Source of the DNA: JAIRVZ01 sp031553755
GTDB lineage: Bacteria; Bacteroidota; Bacteroidia; Bacteroidales; Azobacteroidaceae
Length of the DNA: 28,133 nucleotides
Assembly (NCBI GenBank): GCA_031553755.1
Contig: JAVBKZ010000019.1
Span: 1-28,133 of the forward strand
Direction of reading: 5' to 3'
The position numbers and the translations under genes were made by a program. How positions within the stretch are numbered: the first letter of the stretch is position 1; every line of letters starts with the position of its first letter. Shown here in pieces: positions 7,247 to 15,178 of the stretch. Below the pieces are notes generated by a model. It had not been told where the DNA came from, made no database searches, and worked only from the letters and a program-made list of their open reading frames with translations.

Positions 7247-9625
7247 AGAATACCTGATTCTTCTTAAAATTTTATTTGCGAAAAATAAAATAAGAACAAT
7301 CGAAGCCGGTAATAAAATATTAATAAGTTGATACTTGGTGAGATTTTCGTTTATTTTAATTTTGTCGAGTAATTTCAACGACAATTTTTTAGTTTTTAAA
7401 GCGGATATTCCTGCGTCATCTGTTAAGTAACTGATTGAATTTAAGATGAAATCGGTATTCCCAAACTGTATTTTCATATACCTGTCGTATCCTAACGGCC
7501 AGATTTGAGTATCTTTCCCTGTTCCCGTGATTTCATTTTTTATTACATTTTCCGATGCTATAACAATCATTTTATTATATTCGACAGATGATATAAGTTT
7601 ATGATTTTTAATATTTCCCGGAACCGGCCTGTTGTTAAACGCTGAAGAAAAACATCCTTCTAAAAGTGCCGCGACAGGAAGATTTTTCTGATTAAAATAC
7701 ATTTTATCCGGACTTCTGTTTATTTCGTGTAGGCTAATCATTTCCGGAACTCGCACGGTTGCCGAATAATCGGAAGATTGTAATAATACTTGTCGTTTTT
7801 TTCTGGAATCGGGTTTTCCAGTGAAAGAAAGCGTACTTGCAAATTCGGTTTTAACAAACGAGATCCCTTTTGTAATCATCGTGTTGGAAACCGGATTCAA
7901 AATCGGGGCAAAATACCACGAAGCGGGCATGAATTCAGGGTTTGGACTTCCGGGATTTGTATTGACCGGTATTTCCGCGCATTGCGTATCTTCCAACAAA
8001 ACCGGATTAATTTTGATGCCGTATCCGAAAAGCATATCTTCCAGATTGATTTCATTAACCATACTTGGAGATGCTCCAGCCTCGGAAAAGGCTATCGGAT
8101 TCAATTTAACTCCATTGATAAGCCATAGGATTTTTCCACCCGACATTACATATTGGTCTAATAAAAATTTTTCGGATTCCGAAAACGGAGATTTTGGGCC
8201 GGCCACAACAATTAATTCATATTCATTCAATTGCGGAAGGTTCATGTCGTTTGATAAATAACCCATATCTACCTGATAATTATAACTTAAATTATCAAAT
8301 ATATCGGCGAGTTCCGATTCGTTCAATTCGTTATGTCCTTGAAGGAATACTATTTTTCTGGCGGTGTTTTGTGTAATTGTTTTTAAGCCTACCGCCAATT
8401 GATATTCCAATGATTCGATAGACGCGTTCAGATTTTCTTCTCCCGATTTTCCGGTTTCATTAATCAAAAGGGAAACAGGAAGTTCTTTGTCATTATATTT
8501 CAATAAAAGCCAGGGATAAATAATTTGTTGCGTAGTTTTTCCCTCCTGATTTTTTTCGTTAACAACCGTCCCCCTGATCCCTTTTTCATCTAAAATTTCA
8601 ATGAATTCACGTCCTGCCTTATTCGGGTTAACAAGCCGGTAAGCGATGTTTCCGGAAGATAAATTGCCGAACTTATTCAGCATGTCAATGCAGTTTTTCT
8701 GCAGCAGGTAAAATCCTGGATTTAAATCTCCATCCAGATAACATTCGATCTCAACAGGAGATTTTATTTCTTTTAATAAAGATTTTACGGTGTTAGAAAT
8801 GGTGTATCGTTTATCGGAAGTTAGATCAATTTCCGTTTTGAATAATGAAGTCAAAAATAATGAAATGATACAAACGGAAATGTATATAAATATTTTCTTT
8901 TTTTGAGGTTTTAAAAAATAAGCGGCAAGAAATAAGAATAAAGCGGAGATAATAAGAGGATAACATAAATCAAATACGTTGATAACGCCATTTTGTCCGG
9001 ATTGATAATGGGATAAAAATCCGGTTTCCTTGATATAATATTGTATTTTCCCTGAAAGGAAAAGTCCGGCAATCAAATCGAATCCATAATAAAAAAACGA
9101 ACAAATTAATAAGCCGGTAATGAATGCTGAAATTTGATTGGATGTTAATGAAGAGGCGAATACGGAAATGGCGATGAATCCGGAAGATAGGATAATCAGG
9201 CTTATATAAGAACCCAAAATTGCCCCTAAGTCGATATTTCCTTTGGGAATGGCCCCGGAATAAATGCTGATTACGTATATAATAGTTGGAATGAGCACAA
9301 TGCAGACCGAAATTAAAACGGCTAAATATTTGGATAAGATGATTTCTGCAAGATTAACAGGACGTGTATATAGTAGATCTAATGTACCTTGTTTTTTTTC
9401 TTCAGAAAAAGTACGCATTGACAAAGCGGGAATAAGGATCAACAGAAGGATTGGGGCTAATTCGAAAAATGAAGAAATTGAAGAGAAACCATTCTCCGGG
9501 ATATTGTAATGTCCCGGAATAAGCCACAATAAACATCCGCAAATAAGTAAAAAAAGAGTTGAAAAAAGAATCGTTGAAACAGAATTAAAGATGTATTTCA
9601 ATTCTTTATTTAGTAATATGTACAT
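7235..9625 (-). CDS. GldF-GldG fusion: ABC-2 permease plus GldG substrate-binding-like domain
   Basis: A 796-aa inner-membrane protein that fuses two parts often encoded separately as gldF and gldG. Residues 1 to about 240 form an ABC-2 type permease with roughly six hydrophobic segments (for example 13-36, 54-70, 98-122, 138-160, 165-190, 219-238) and the conserved SMRTFSEEKKQGTLDLLYTRP (69-89). A further membrane segment lies at 246-263. From about 267 the GldG part begins with the hallmark LTSDKRYTIS, continues with IVFLQGHNELNESE, and ends with a C-terminal membrane helix (about 768-788). In gliding Flavobacteria these proteins work with the ATPase GldA in gliding. In non-gliding Bacteroidales their role is unclear and the fused form is common. 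No GldA gene is in the window. Confidence 0.85.
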   Translation of the reverse strand: MYILLNKELKYIFNSVSTILFSTLFLLICGCLLWLIPGHYNIPENGFSSISSFFELAPILLLILIPALSMRTFSEEKKQGTLDLLYTRPVNLAEIILSKYLAVLISVCIVLIPTIIYVISIYSGAIPKGNIDLGAILGSYISLIILSSGFIAISVFASSLTSNQISAFITGLLICSFFYYGFDLIAGLFLSGKIQYYIKETGFLSHYQSGQNGVINVFDLCYPLIISALFLFLAAYFLKPQKKKIFIYISVCIISLFLTSLFKTEIDLTSDKRYTISNTVKSLLKEIKSPVEIECYLDGDLNPGFYLLQKNCIDMLNKFGNLSSGNIAYRLVNPNKAGREFIEILDEKGIRGTVVNEKNQEGKTTQQIIYPWLLLKYNDKELPVSLLINETGKSGEENLNASIESLEYQLAVGLKTITQNTARKIVFLQGHNELNESELADIFDNLSYNYQVDMGYLSNDMNLPQLNEYELIVVAGPKSPFSESEKFLLDQYVMSGGKILWLINGVKLNPIAFSEAGASPSMVNEINLEDMLFGYGIKINPVLLEDTQCAEIPVNTNPGSPNPEFMPASWYFAPILNPVSNTMITKGISFVKTEFASTLSFTGKPDSRKKRQVLLQSSDYSATVRVPEMISLHEINRSPDKMYFNQKNLPVAALLEGCFSSAFNNRPVPGNIKNHKLISSVEYNKMIVIASENVIKNEITGTGKDTQIWPLGYDRYMKIQFGNTDFILNSISYLTDDAGISALKTKKLSLKLLDKIKINENLTKYQLINILLPASIVLILFFANKILRRIRYSKIQ

Positions 9626-9653
9626 TTTCGTTGTGATTGTCGTTTAAATCGTG

Positions 9654-9661
9654 CAAAAGTA
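9654..9661 (-). promoter_or_regulatory. Candidate -7 element for the gldF-gldG fusion
   Basis: The minus strand reads TACTTTTG, a full match to TAnnTTTG, 29 bp upstream of the ATG at 9625. No clear -33 element is seen at standard spacing. Confidence 0.45.
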
Positions 9662-9691
9662 GTAATTATTTGTAATTAGGGTATCCTTAAA

Positions 9692-9724
9692 ACAAAAAAA
9701 GTGAAGACGTTAATCTTCACTTTT
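9692..9724 (-). terminator. Rho-independent terminator of gapA
   Basis: GTGAAGA (9701-9707) and TCTTCAC (9714-9720) form a 7-bp stem with a 6-base loop. Reading leftward, the stem is followed by TTTTTTTGTTTT, a good U-tract. It lies about 20 bp beyond the gapA stop codon and just upstream of the gldF-gldG promoter region. Confidence 0.8.
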
Positions 9725-9744
9725 CCTGATTTTATAAGGTTGTA

Positions 9745-10749
9745 TTAACCGTTTACTTTAGCCATATAAGCAAGTAAATCCAATACTTTGTTAGAATATC
9801 CCCACTCATTGTCATACCAGCTAACAACTTTCACGAAGTTAGGACTCAATTGGATACCAGCTTTCGCGTCGAAGATAGAAGTGCGGGCATCTCCGATGAA
9901 ATCTGAAGAAACTACTTCGTCTTCAGTATATCCAAGAACACCTTTCAATTCGTTTTCTGAAGCAGATTTCATAGCAGCACAAATCTCAGCATAAGTAGTC
10001 TCTTTTGCCAAACGAGCTGTTAAGTCAACAACAGAAACGTCCAAAGTTGGAACACGGAAAGCCATACCTGTTAATTTTCCGTTCAATTCAGGAATAACTT
10101 TACCTACAGCTTTAGCAGCGCCTGTAGAAGAAGGAATGATGTTGCCTGCAGCAGCACGTCCACCTCTCCAGTCTTTTGCAGAAGGAGCATCAACTGTTTT
10201 TTGAGTATTTGTTGTAGCGTGAACTGTAGTCATTAAAGCTTCAACGATACCGAATTTGTCATTCAATACTTTAGCGATAGGAGCCAAGCAGTTTGTAGTA
10301 CAAGAAGCGTTAGAAACGAATTGTTCACCTTTAGTATAAGTGCTTTCATTTACTCCGCAAACGTACATGCGAGTATCGTCTTTAGAGGGAGCAGACATAA
10401 CAACATATTTAGCACCTGCATCAATGTGACCTTTTGCTGTATCTTTAGAAAGGAATAAACCAGTTGATTCAACTACATAATCAGCACCGATAGCGCCCCA
10501 ATTCAATTCAGCAGGGTTTTTTACTGCAGTTACGCGGATAGCTTTTCCATTAACAATCAATTGTCCGTCTTTTACTTCAACAGTTCCTTTGAATTGTCCA
10601 TGAACAGTATCATAACGCAACATGTAAGCCATGTAATCAACATCAATCAAGTCGTTGATACCTACAATTTGAATGTCATTTCTGCCTTGAGCAGCACGGA
10701 AAACCAAACGGCCGATACGACCAAATCCGTTAATACCTACTTTAATCAT
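9745..10749 (-). CDS. gapA: Glyceraldehyde-3-phosphate dehydrogenase, type I
   Basis: Oxidises and phosphorylates glyceraldehyde-3-phosphate to 1,3-bisphosphoglycerate in glycolysis. The 334-aa protein is standard length. The Rossmann motif is VGINGFGRIGR (3-13), and the ND-L at 32-34 suggests NAD rather than NADP. The catalytic cysteine is C150 in SNASCTTNCLAP (147-158) and the partner histidine is H177 in TTVHATTNTQK. WYDNEWGYS is present near the C-terminus. Codon choice looks more ordered than in neighbouring genes, as expected for a highly expressed gene. It has its own promoter candidate (10818-10825) and a strong terminator (9692-9724), so it is probably monocistronic. Confidence 0.98.
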   Translation of the reverse strand: MIKVGINGFGRIGRLVFRAAQGRNDIQIVGINDLIDVDYMAYMLRYDTVHGQFKGTVEVKDGQLIVNGKAIRVTAVKNPAELNWGAIGADYVVESTGLFLSKDTAKGHIDAGAKYVVMSAPSKDDTRMYVCGVNESTYTKGEQFVSNASCTTNCLAPIAKVLNDKFGIVEALMTTVHATTNTQKTVDAPSAKDWRGGRAAAGNIIPSSTGAAKAVGKVIPELNGKLTGMAFRVPTLDVSVVDLTARLAKETTYAEICAAMKSASENELKGVLGYTEDEVVSSDFIGDARTSIFDAKAGIQLSPNFVKVVSWYDNEWGYSNKVLDLLAYMAKVNG

Positions 10750-10817
10750 TGTGAATAAAATTTATATGGTTAGAAAAATAATTTCATTGATAGGAGAGAC
10801 CTCCCTCTTTTGCGCCG

Positions 10818-10825
10818 CAAAATTA
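10818..10825 (-). promoter_or_regulatory. Candidate -7 element for gapA
   Basis: The minus strand reads TAATTTTG, a full match to TAnnTTTG, about 69 bp upstream of the gapA ATG. That predicts a leader of roughly 60 bases. GCGGCGCAAAAG follows the element and gives a GC-rich patch in an otherwise AT-rich leader. Confidence 0.5.
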
Positions 10826-10888
10826 CGGAAATTTTTCTTTATTTCATAATTTTGTTTTTCTTTTTTTATATTTACCTTACATAATTTA

Positions 10889-10975
10889 TCAACATCCGCA
10901 AGGTGTCGCGCAAGATGTTAATAATAAGGATAAAATAACGACAATTGGGATTAAAAAGATGATATATTTTTTCAT
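10889..10975 (-). CDS. 28-aa micro-lipoprotein
   Basis: A 29-codon ORF starts with MKKYIIFLIPI, runs through a hydrophobic core and ends LLLTSCATPCGC before TGA. It is a near-ideal lipoprotein signal peptide: two lysines, about 16 hydrophobic residues and the lipobox LTSC. After cleavage, only seven residues (CATPCGC) would remain, three of them cysteines. A -7 element TAAATTTG lies 26 bp upstream on the same strand (11001-11008). The gene sits alone between mscL (divergent) and gapA. Very small lipid-anchored peptides of similar plan occur in Bacteroidetes and often go unannotated. The function is unknown; the cysteines could bind metal or form disulfides, but that is speculation. Confidence 0.65.
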   Translation of the reverse strand: MKKYIIFLIPIVVILSLLLTSCATPCGC

Positions 10976-11000
10976 TTTTTTGTTTACGGTAATTTTTCCG

Positions 11001-11008
11001 CAAATTTA
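11001..11008 (-). promoter_or_regulatory. Candidate -7 element for the 28-aa lipoprotein
   Basis: The minus strand reads TAAATTTG, a full TAnnTTTG match, 26 bp before the ATG at 10975. It lies next to the mscL -33 region (11015-11018), so the two divergent promoters nearly overlap. Confidence 0.45.
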
Positions 11009-11014
11009 CAACAA

Positions 11015-11048
11015 ATTGAAAGATTAAAATGTTTTTGTTTTAATTTTG
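11015..11048 (+). promoter_or_regulatory. Promoter of mscL
   Basis: ATTG at 11015-11018 and TAATTTTG at 11041-11048 are separated by 22 bp, close to the Bacteroidetes -33/-7 arrangement. The ATG of mscL is 88 bp downstream of the -7 element. Confidence 0.55.
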
Positions 11049-11135
11049 CGAAAATAAATGGAAAATTAAGTAGAGATAAGACTAAAATTAATCTTGTTAT
11101 GTACGTAATAGTGTAATTCTCAAAAATATAATATT

Positions 11136-11567
11136 ATGAGTTTCCTGAAAGAATTTAAAGAATTTGCCATGCGTGGCAATGTGTTGGATATGGCTGTCGG
11201 AGTTGTGATGGGAGGCGCTTTCGGTAAGATTGTGAGTTCTGTTGTGTCTGATGTGATTATGCCTCCGGTTGGTTTGTTGGTTGGCGGTGTTAATTTTACC
11301 GACCTGAAAATCACGATGAAAGCGGCTACGGTAGATGCCGCCGGAAACGCGATACCTGCTGTGACTCTTAATTATGGTAGTTTTATTCAAACGATTTTTG
11401 ATTTTATTATCATCGCGTTCGCTATATTTTTGTTAGTGAAGGGAATTAATACAATGCAACGGAAAAAGGATGAAGTTCCGGCTACACCTCCGGCGCCACC
11501 CGCTCCTACAAAAGACCAAGAATTGCTCACGGAAATCCGTGACTTACTGAAAAAAGAAAGATCATAG
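11136..11567 (+). CDS. mscL: Large-conductance mechanosensitive channel MscL
   Basis: A homopentameric inner-membrane channel that opens under membrane tension to release solutes during hypo-osmotic shock. The 143-aa length is normal. The N-terminal helix MSFLKEFKEFAMRGNVLDMA (1-20) leads into pore helix TM1 (about 15-45, with VGVVMGGAFGKIVSSVV), a periplasmic loop (about 50-80), TM2 (about 82-104) and a cytoplasmic tail. The tail has a proline/alanine linker (PATPPAPPAP) and a final amphipathic helix (TKDQELLTEIRDLLKKE). It is transcribed alone, divergent from the 28-aa lipoprotein and convergent with the DUF5686 gene. Confidence 0.97.
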   Translation: MSFLKEFKEFAMRGNVLDMAVGVVMGGAFGKIVSSVVSDVIMPPVGLLVGGVNFTDLKITMKAATVDAAGNAIPAVTLNYGSFIQTIFDFIIIAFAIFLLVKGINTMQRKKDEVPATPPAPPAPTKDQELLTEIRDLLKKERS

Positions 11568-11643
11568 ATTTTATCAAAGAGGTATAGCTCCCCTTATAGC
11601 TCTTTCGAAATTTTAAATAGTTTCTTAAATCGTAATAGGATTT

Positions 11644-13821
11644 TTATTTTCCGATTTCAAAGTCGAGTTTGAAACCGAAATTATGGTATTTCCCTTTTTC
11701 GAATCCGACAAAGATGCCGGCGCTGAATATGTAATTTCCAAAAGCGTATCCCATTTCTGTATAGGAAGGTAATACAGGTGTGAATAATTGACCTAAATAA
11801 ATCCGTTCCCTCAGTACTTCTTTACTGATTCGTTTGAAAAAACGAAGGAGGAAAAATGGAGATTCATACATTAAATGTGCTTGCACATAAGAATCAGACG
11901 CGTTATACCAAGCTCCATCCAACAAATGAAAAACTCCTCCCATTTGGTCGTCCCACGAACGAGGAAAATTTCTTTTCGCGAATTTGTTGAAATCGGCAAA
12001 ATAAACCGATTTCGTGTTGGTGAATATTCCGGCTCCCGCGTAATAACGGAAAGAACGCAATAGTCCTAAATTGATCCGTTGTTGTATGTCTCCTTCAATT
12101 CGTTCATAATTACTGTTACTATTGATTATGTCAGGAATTCCTCTTGAGTACTCAAATGAAAAAGTTGGATATTTGGAACTAATATATTCCTTCCTGTTTT
12201 TATTAATCCGGTAATATTGTTTTGGGGTATAAGTGAAACCTAATGTGGGAGAAAATGAAATATAGTCGGAATTAATCAATTCTTTCAAATCACTTTTTAA
12301 TACGATATCAGGATTGTTTGTTTTTTTGAAGATTGAAGGCTGATAAAAGTGATAATCAATTCCAAAGTCAAATAAAAAACCATTGAATAACTCATAACGG
12401 TTATTTAAGGCAGTATAATAATGCCTGTAGTATTCAAGGTTTAAATCGTTGAAATTAAATGTAGAATCTTTCAGTTCTTTATTAATTTCTTCAATAACTT
12501 TAGAGTTGTAAGAATTGTTTCTGTTTCCAATCGAAAGACTGATTTCTCCCATTTTTTTAGGCTGATAAAGCCAATTCAACGGAAGAGTGAAAAAAATTTC
12601 TTTTCGTTTGAATACGAATCCGATGTCGGGCGAAAAAGAAATAGCTTCTCCCGATTCGAAATTATGGAATAATTTTAATTGTTGCCAATAAACAAAACCA
12701 TCTAAACCGGAATAGGCTAATTTCAAAGGATTTAATAATCCAGAATATCGAAATTTAGTATCTTCGTAATTGAAATTTTTCGGAGAAATAATTCCCCTGG
12801 TTACATCCCATGATTTTTTTGTTTTGAGGGAAGACGAATCTGTAGCCAATTCCGATTTTTGTGTATAAGTTTCGTAAATATTTTTTTCGTAAATAGAGAG
12901 AGGTGCTGGTCTGTTGTTTTCCCAAAATGTAGAATCTGTGTTTACTTTCAAATCGGATTTTATATTGAAATAATTTGTTAAATCATAACCTAAATGTTTG
13001 CGGTCCGTTAGTTTTTCGTTCTTAATAATGTTTGTGTATTTTATTTCGCTAAAATATTGATTTTCAATATTATTCCCTAATATATTGATTTTTATCCAAA
13101 GATTGGTTTTGACCGGTAAACAAACATTGTTATGAGTTAATCCGAAATTCGACACAAAATTAAAATCATAAAAATCCCATTTACCATGAATGTCCATGCT
13201 GGATAAAATCCATAAACTATCAATGACAGATATTGTTCCGGAAATTAATTTTTGACTGTTAATTTGAGGTTCTACCTTTATTTTATGAATTAAAAAGCCT
13301 AAACTATCATTGGTTGAAAGATGCGAAAAACGATAGTATTTAAACGCGTTTCGAGAAAGAGGCATTAATATTTCTTCATCGAGAGCCGTTGGATTATATA
13401 CATTTACGTTTAAAAACTTGATAGCCAAAGCTTGTAAATCATCAGTATTGGATGTGGTTCCTTTAGCCGCTTTGATTTTTTGATAAAAAATATTAGGAGA
13501 CTTATAATGTACGTCAACAAAAGTTTCGAGTATGGTTTGATTATTTTTTTTGTCGGCAGCAAAAAAATCGGGGGCAATCCGGAAAAGTATATTCTTTTTC
13601 AAAGTATTTGAAATCCCCTTAATATATGCTTGGGCTTCATATTCATCGATATATCCTTTATGCAATTCGGCCTGATCGATTACTTTTTGGATAATACTGC
13701 CGGCATATTGCTCCTTAATGTCGACTCCGAAAGTAGGGATAGGGCAACACAAAAACAAACCGAATAAAAAAGACAGTCCGGTTTTCGATAATCTGAAAAA
13801 TTTTTTCTGAAAAATAATCAA
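11644..13821 (-). CDS. DUF5686 family outer-membrane protein
   Basis: A 725-aa exported protein of unknown function. The N-terminus has a positively charged start and a hydrophobic segment (SFLFGLFLCCPIPTFG) consistent with a signal peptide. The mature region starts with IIQKVIDQAELHKGYIDEYEAQAYIKG, typical of DUF5686. The C-terminal half alternates aromatic and polar residues and ends in FGFKLDFEIGK, as in outer-membrane beta-barrels. Many relatives carry an N-terminal carboxypeptidase-regulatory-like domain of about 90 residues, which is absent here. No ATG precedes the signal peptide: the frame opens with TTG at 13821 after an in-frame TAA eight codons upstream, so a TTG start is the simplest reading. 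It is divergent from the Crp/Fnr regulator. Confidence 0.8.
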   Translation of the reverse strand: MIIFQKKFFRLSKTGLSFLFGLFLCCPIPTFGVDIKEQYAGSIIQKVIDQAELHKGYIDEYEAQAYIKGISNTLKKNILFRIAPDFFAADKKNNQTILETFVDVHYKSPNIFYQKIKAAKGTTSNTDDLQALAIKFLNVNVYNPTALDEEILMPLSRNAFKYYRFSHLSTNDSLGFLIHKIKVEPQINSQKLISGTISVIDSLWILSSMDIHGKWDFYDFNFVSNFGLTHNNVCLPVKTNLWIKINILGNNIENQYFSEIKYTNIIKNEKLTDRKHLGYDLTNYFNIKSDLKVNTDSTFWENNRPAPLSIYEKNIYETYTQKSELATDSSSLKTKKSWDVTRGIISPKNFNYEDTKFRYSGLLNPLKLAYSGLDGFVYWQQLKLFHNFESGEAISFSPDIGFVFKRKEIFFTLPLNWLYQPKKMGEISLSIGNRNNSYNSKVIEEINKELKDSTFNFNDLNLEYYRHYYTALNNRYELFNGFLFDFGIDYHFYQPSIFKKTNNPDIVLKSDLKELINSDYISFSPTLGFTYTPKQYYRINKNRKEYISSKYPTFSFEYSRGIPDIINSNSNYERIEGDIQQRINLGLLRSFRYYAGAGIFTNTKSVYFADFNKFAKRNFPRSWDDQMGGVFHLLDGAWYNASDSYVQAHLMYESPFFLLRFFKRISKEVLRERIYLGQLFTPVLPSYTEMGYAFGNYIFSAGIFVGFEKGKYHNFGFKLDFEIGK

Positions 13822-13935
13822 CTTAAAATTTACAAAAATTCGTTATTTTTTTTGTAAAAATAACAATTGTAATCAGTAAAAAATAATTTTATTGAAAAAT
13901 ACTTTTATTGAATTAAGGTATATGAATATTTTTTA

Positions 13936-13943
13936 TACTTTTG
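13936..13943 (+). promoter_or_regulatory. Candidate -7 element for the Crp/Fnr gene
   Basis: TACTTTTG matches TAnnTTTG. It lies about 38 bp before the ATG at 13981 and its last base begins the palindrome GTGTTGCGTAACAC. Confidence 0.5.
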
Positions 13944-13956
13944 TGTTGCGTAACAC
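13943..13956. promoter_or_regulatory. Imperfect 14-bp palindrome at the crp/fnr transcription start
   Basis: GTGTTGCGTAACAC has perfect 5-bp outer arms (GTGTT/AACAC) and a CG centre, with one mismatched pair inside. It abuts the -7 element, around the expected transcription start, where a bound protein would block initiation. Autorepression by the encoded Crp/Fnr protein is a reasonable guess. Confidence 0.4.
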
Positions 13957-13980
13957 TGTTTTATAACATCAATTCGAGTG

Positions 13981-14673
13981 ATGAATAGTCAGGAAGTAAT
14001 AGATTTGTCGAGTAGTTTATCGGATGTGTGGAGATTGTTGAATGAAAAAGAAAGGGAAATTCTTCGAAAGAACGCGTCGATTCAACATTTCAAAAAAAAT
14101 AAACCCATATATTGTGAAGGTGATGAACCTAAAGACATGATGTGTCTTCTTAAAGGTAAAGTTAAAATTCACAAAGAAGGAGTCGGAGGAAGAAATCAAA
14201 TCATACGAATGATTCGTCCGATTCAATATTTTGCGTACAGGGCTTATTTTGCTCAGGAAAGATACTTGACCGGAGCATCGGCTTTCGAACCTTCAACCGT
14301 TTGTTTTGTCCCGATGAATGTTGTTGTAGGACTACTTCAGAATAATAATAAATTAGCCATGTATTTTATCCGTCAATTATCAATAGATTTGGGAATCGCG
14401 GATGAAAGAACCGTAAGCCTCACACAAAAACATATCCGCGGGCGTTTAGCCGAAGCTTTAGTCTTTCTTATTGATAGTTACGGATTAGATGAAGATTTTT
14501 CTATCAATATATTTTTGGCTCGCGAAGATTTGGCTAATTTGTCAAATATGACAACTTCAAACGCGATTCGTACTTTATCCACCTTTGTCACCGAAAAAGT
14601 AATCACGTTAGACGGAAGAAAAATCAAAGTTATTGATGAGGTAAAATTGAGAAAAATCAGTAAAATGGGTTAA
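13981..14673 (+). CDS. Crp/Fnr family transcriptional regulator
   Basis: A DNA-binding regulator with an N-terminal cyclic-nucleotide-binding-like jelly roll (about residues 25-125, including KPIYCEGDEPKDMMCLLKGKVKIHKEG), a dimerisation helix (about 125-150) and a C-terminal winged helix-turn-helix (about 165-220, with LAREDLANLSNMTTSNAIRT). No cluster of cysteines for an Fnr-type iron-sulfur centre is seen. The longer frame opens with GTG directly before ATG; I choose the ATG at 13981, giving 230 aa. It is divergent from the DUF5686 gene across about 155 bp, and its stop lies 1 bp from the end of the convergent unknown gene. Target genes and ligand cannot be inferred. Confidence 0.88.
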   Translation: MNSQEVIDLSSSLSDVWRLLNEKEREILRKNASIQHFKKNKPIYCEGDEPKDMMCLLKGKVKIHKEGVGGRNQIIRMIRPIQYFAYRAYFAQERYLTGASAFEPSTVCFVPMNVVVGLLQNNNKLAMYFIRQLSIDLGIADERTVSLTQKHIRGRLAEALVFLIDSYGLDEDFSINIFLAREDLANLSNMTTSNAIRTLSTFVTEKVITLDGRKIKVIDEVKLRKISKMG

Positions 14674-14674
14674 G

Positions 14675-15121
14675 TTATTCCATTATTTTTTTCAGGAAAG
14701 CGTCTAAATCTTTATCCAAATCAACCAACAGTTTATCATCTAATTTCAACGTATCATCGTCCATGAAAAATAATTCTTCAGAGACAATGAAATCATTATC
14801 GACAAAACTGATTGAAAATGGTTTGTAGATATATTCTTTGTTGAAAATTCCGTTTTTTTCTAAATTTACTATCGCTTGTTTTGCCGAAACAATCAGTTCC
14901 TGTTCTTTAGTAAGATTAGAAACGTCCCGAAAATTGTCGACTTCGGTTTCTTTCAATCGATTTTCCATGTCATCATAGATGATTAAACTTGTATTTTCTT
15001 CATCAAAATACAAATAAATATCACTTAATGAGTCATTTCCATCCAGTGATTCGAAGTTTTTCAATCCTTGTTTAATCGCCGATTCAATGGTCGAAATCAG
15101 ATGTTCATTTATAATTTTCAT
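14675..15121 (-). CDS. Acidic hypothetical protein, 148 aa
   Basis: I do not recognise the family. The protein is cytosolic by appearance (no signal or membrane segment) and strongly acidic, with clusters such as YLYFDEENTSLIIYDD (32-47), FFMDDDTLKLDD and LVDLDKDLDAF near the C-terminus. Alternating predicted helices and strands suggest a small globular domain. It lies between lacI and the Crp/Fnr gene, on the lacI strand. A TAnnTTTG match at 15155-15162 suggests its own promoter, and its stop lies 1 bp from the stop of the convergent Crp/Fnr gene. It seems unconnected to glucan use. Confidence 0.7.
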   Translation of the reverse strand: MKIINEHLISTIESAIKQGLKNFESLDGNDSLSDIYLYFDEENTSLIIYDDMENRLKETEVDNFRDVSNLTKEQELIVSAKQAIVNLEKNGIFNKEYIYKPFSISFVDNDFIVSEELFFMDDDTLKLDDKLLVDLDKDLDAFLKKIME

Positions 15122-15154
15122 GATCGAATCTTTCGCTTAATTTTTTTTATGATG

Positions 15155-15162
15155 CAAATGTA
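15155..15162 (-). promoter_or_regulatory. Candidate -7 element for the 148-aa gene
   Basis: The minus strand reads TACATTTG, matching TAnnTTTG, 34 bp before the ATG at 15121. It lies in the 57-bp gap after lacI, so the gene can be transcribed apart from lacI. Confidence 0.4.
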
Positions 15163-15178
15163 CAAGAATAATTTTAGA

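Noticed and set aside
7821..8261. 146-aa open frame on the plus strand inside the gldF-gldG gene
   Set aside because: It lies wholly antisense to a well-supported coding frame, has no family features, and a second open frame overlaps it; both look like shadows of the real gene.
10750..11135. Possible structured RNA between gapA and mscL
   Set aside because: The GC-richer patch is explained by the 28-aa lipoprotein frame and the gapA leader; no tRNA or known riboswitch pattern is visible.
11527..11542. TCACGGAAATCCGTGA hairpin near the end of mscL
   Set aside because: It lies inside the coding sequence, has a minimal loop and no U-tract, and encodes conserved tail residues; likely chance.
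11576..11605. AAAGAG/CTCTTT stem after mscL as a terminator
   Set aside because: Only 6 bp with a long 18-base loop and no U-tract; too weak to annotate.
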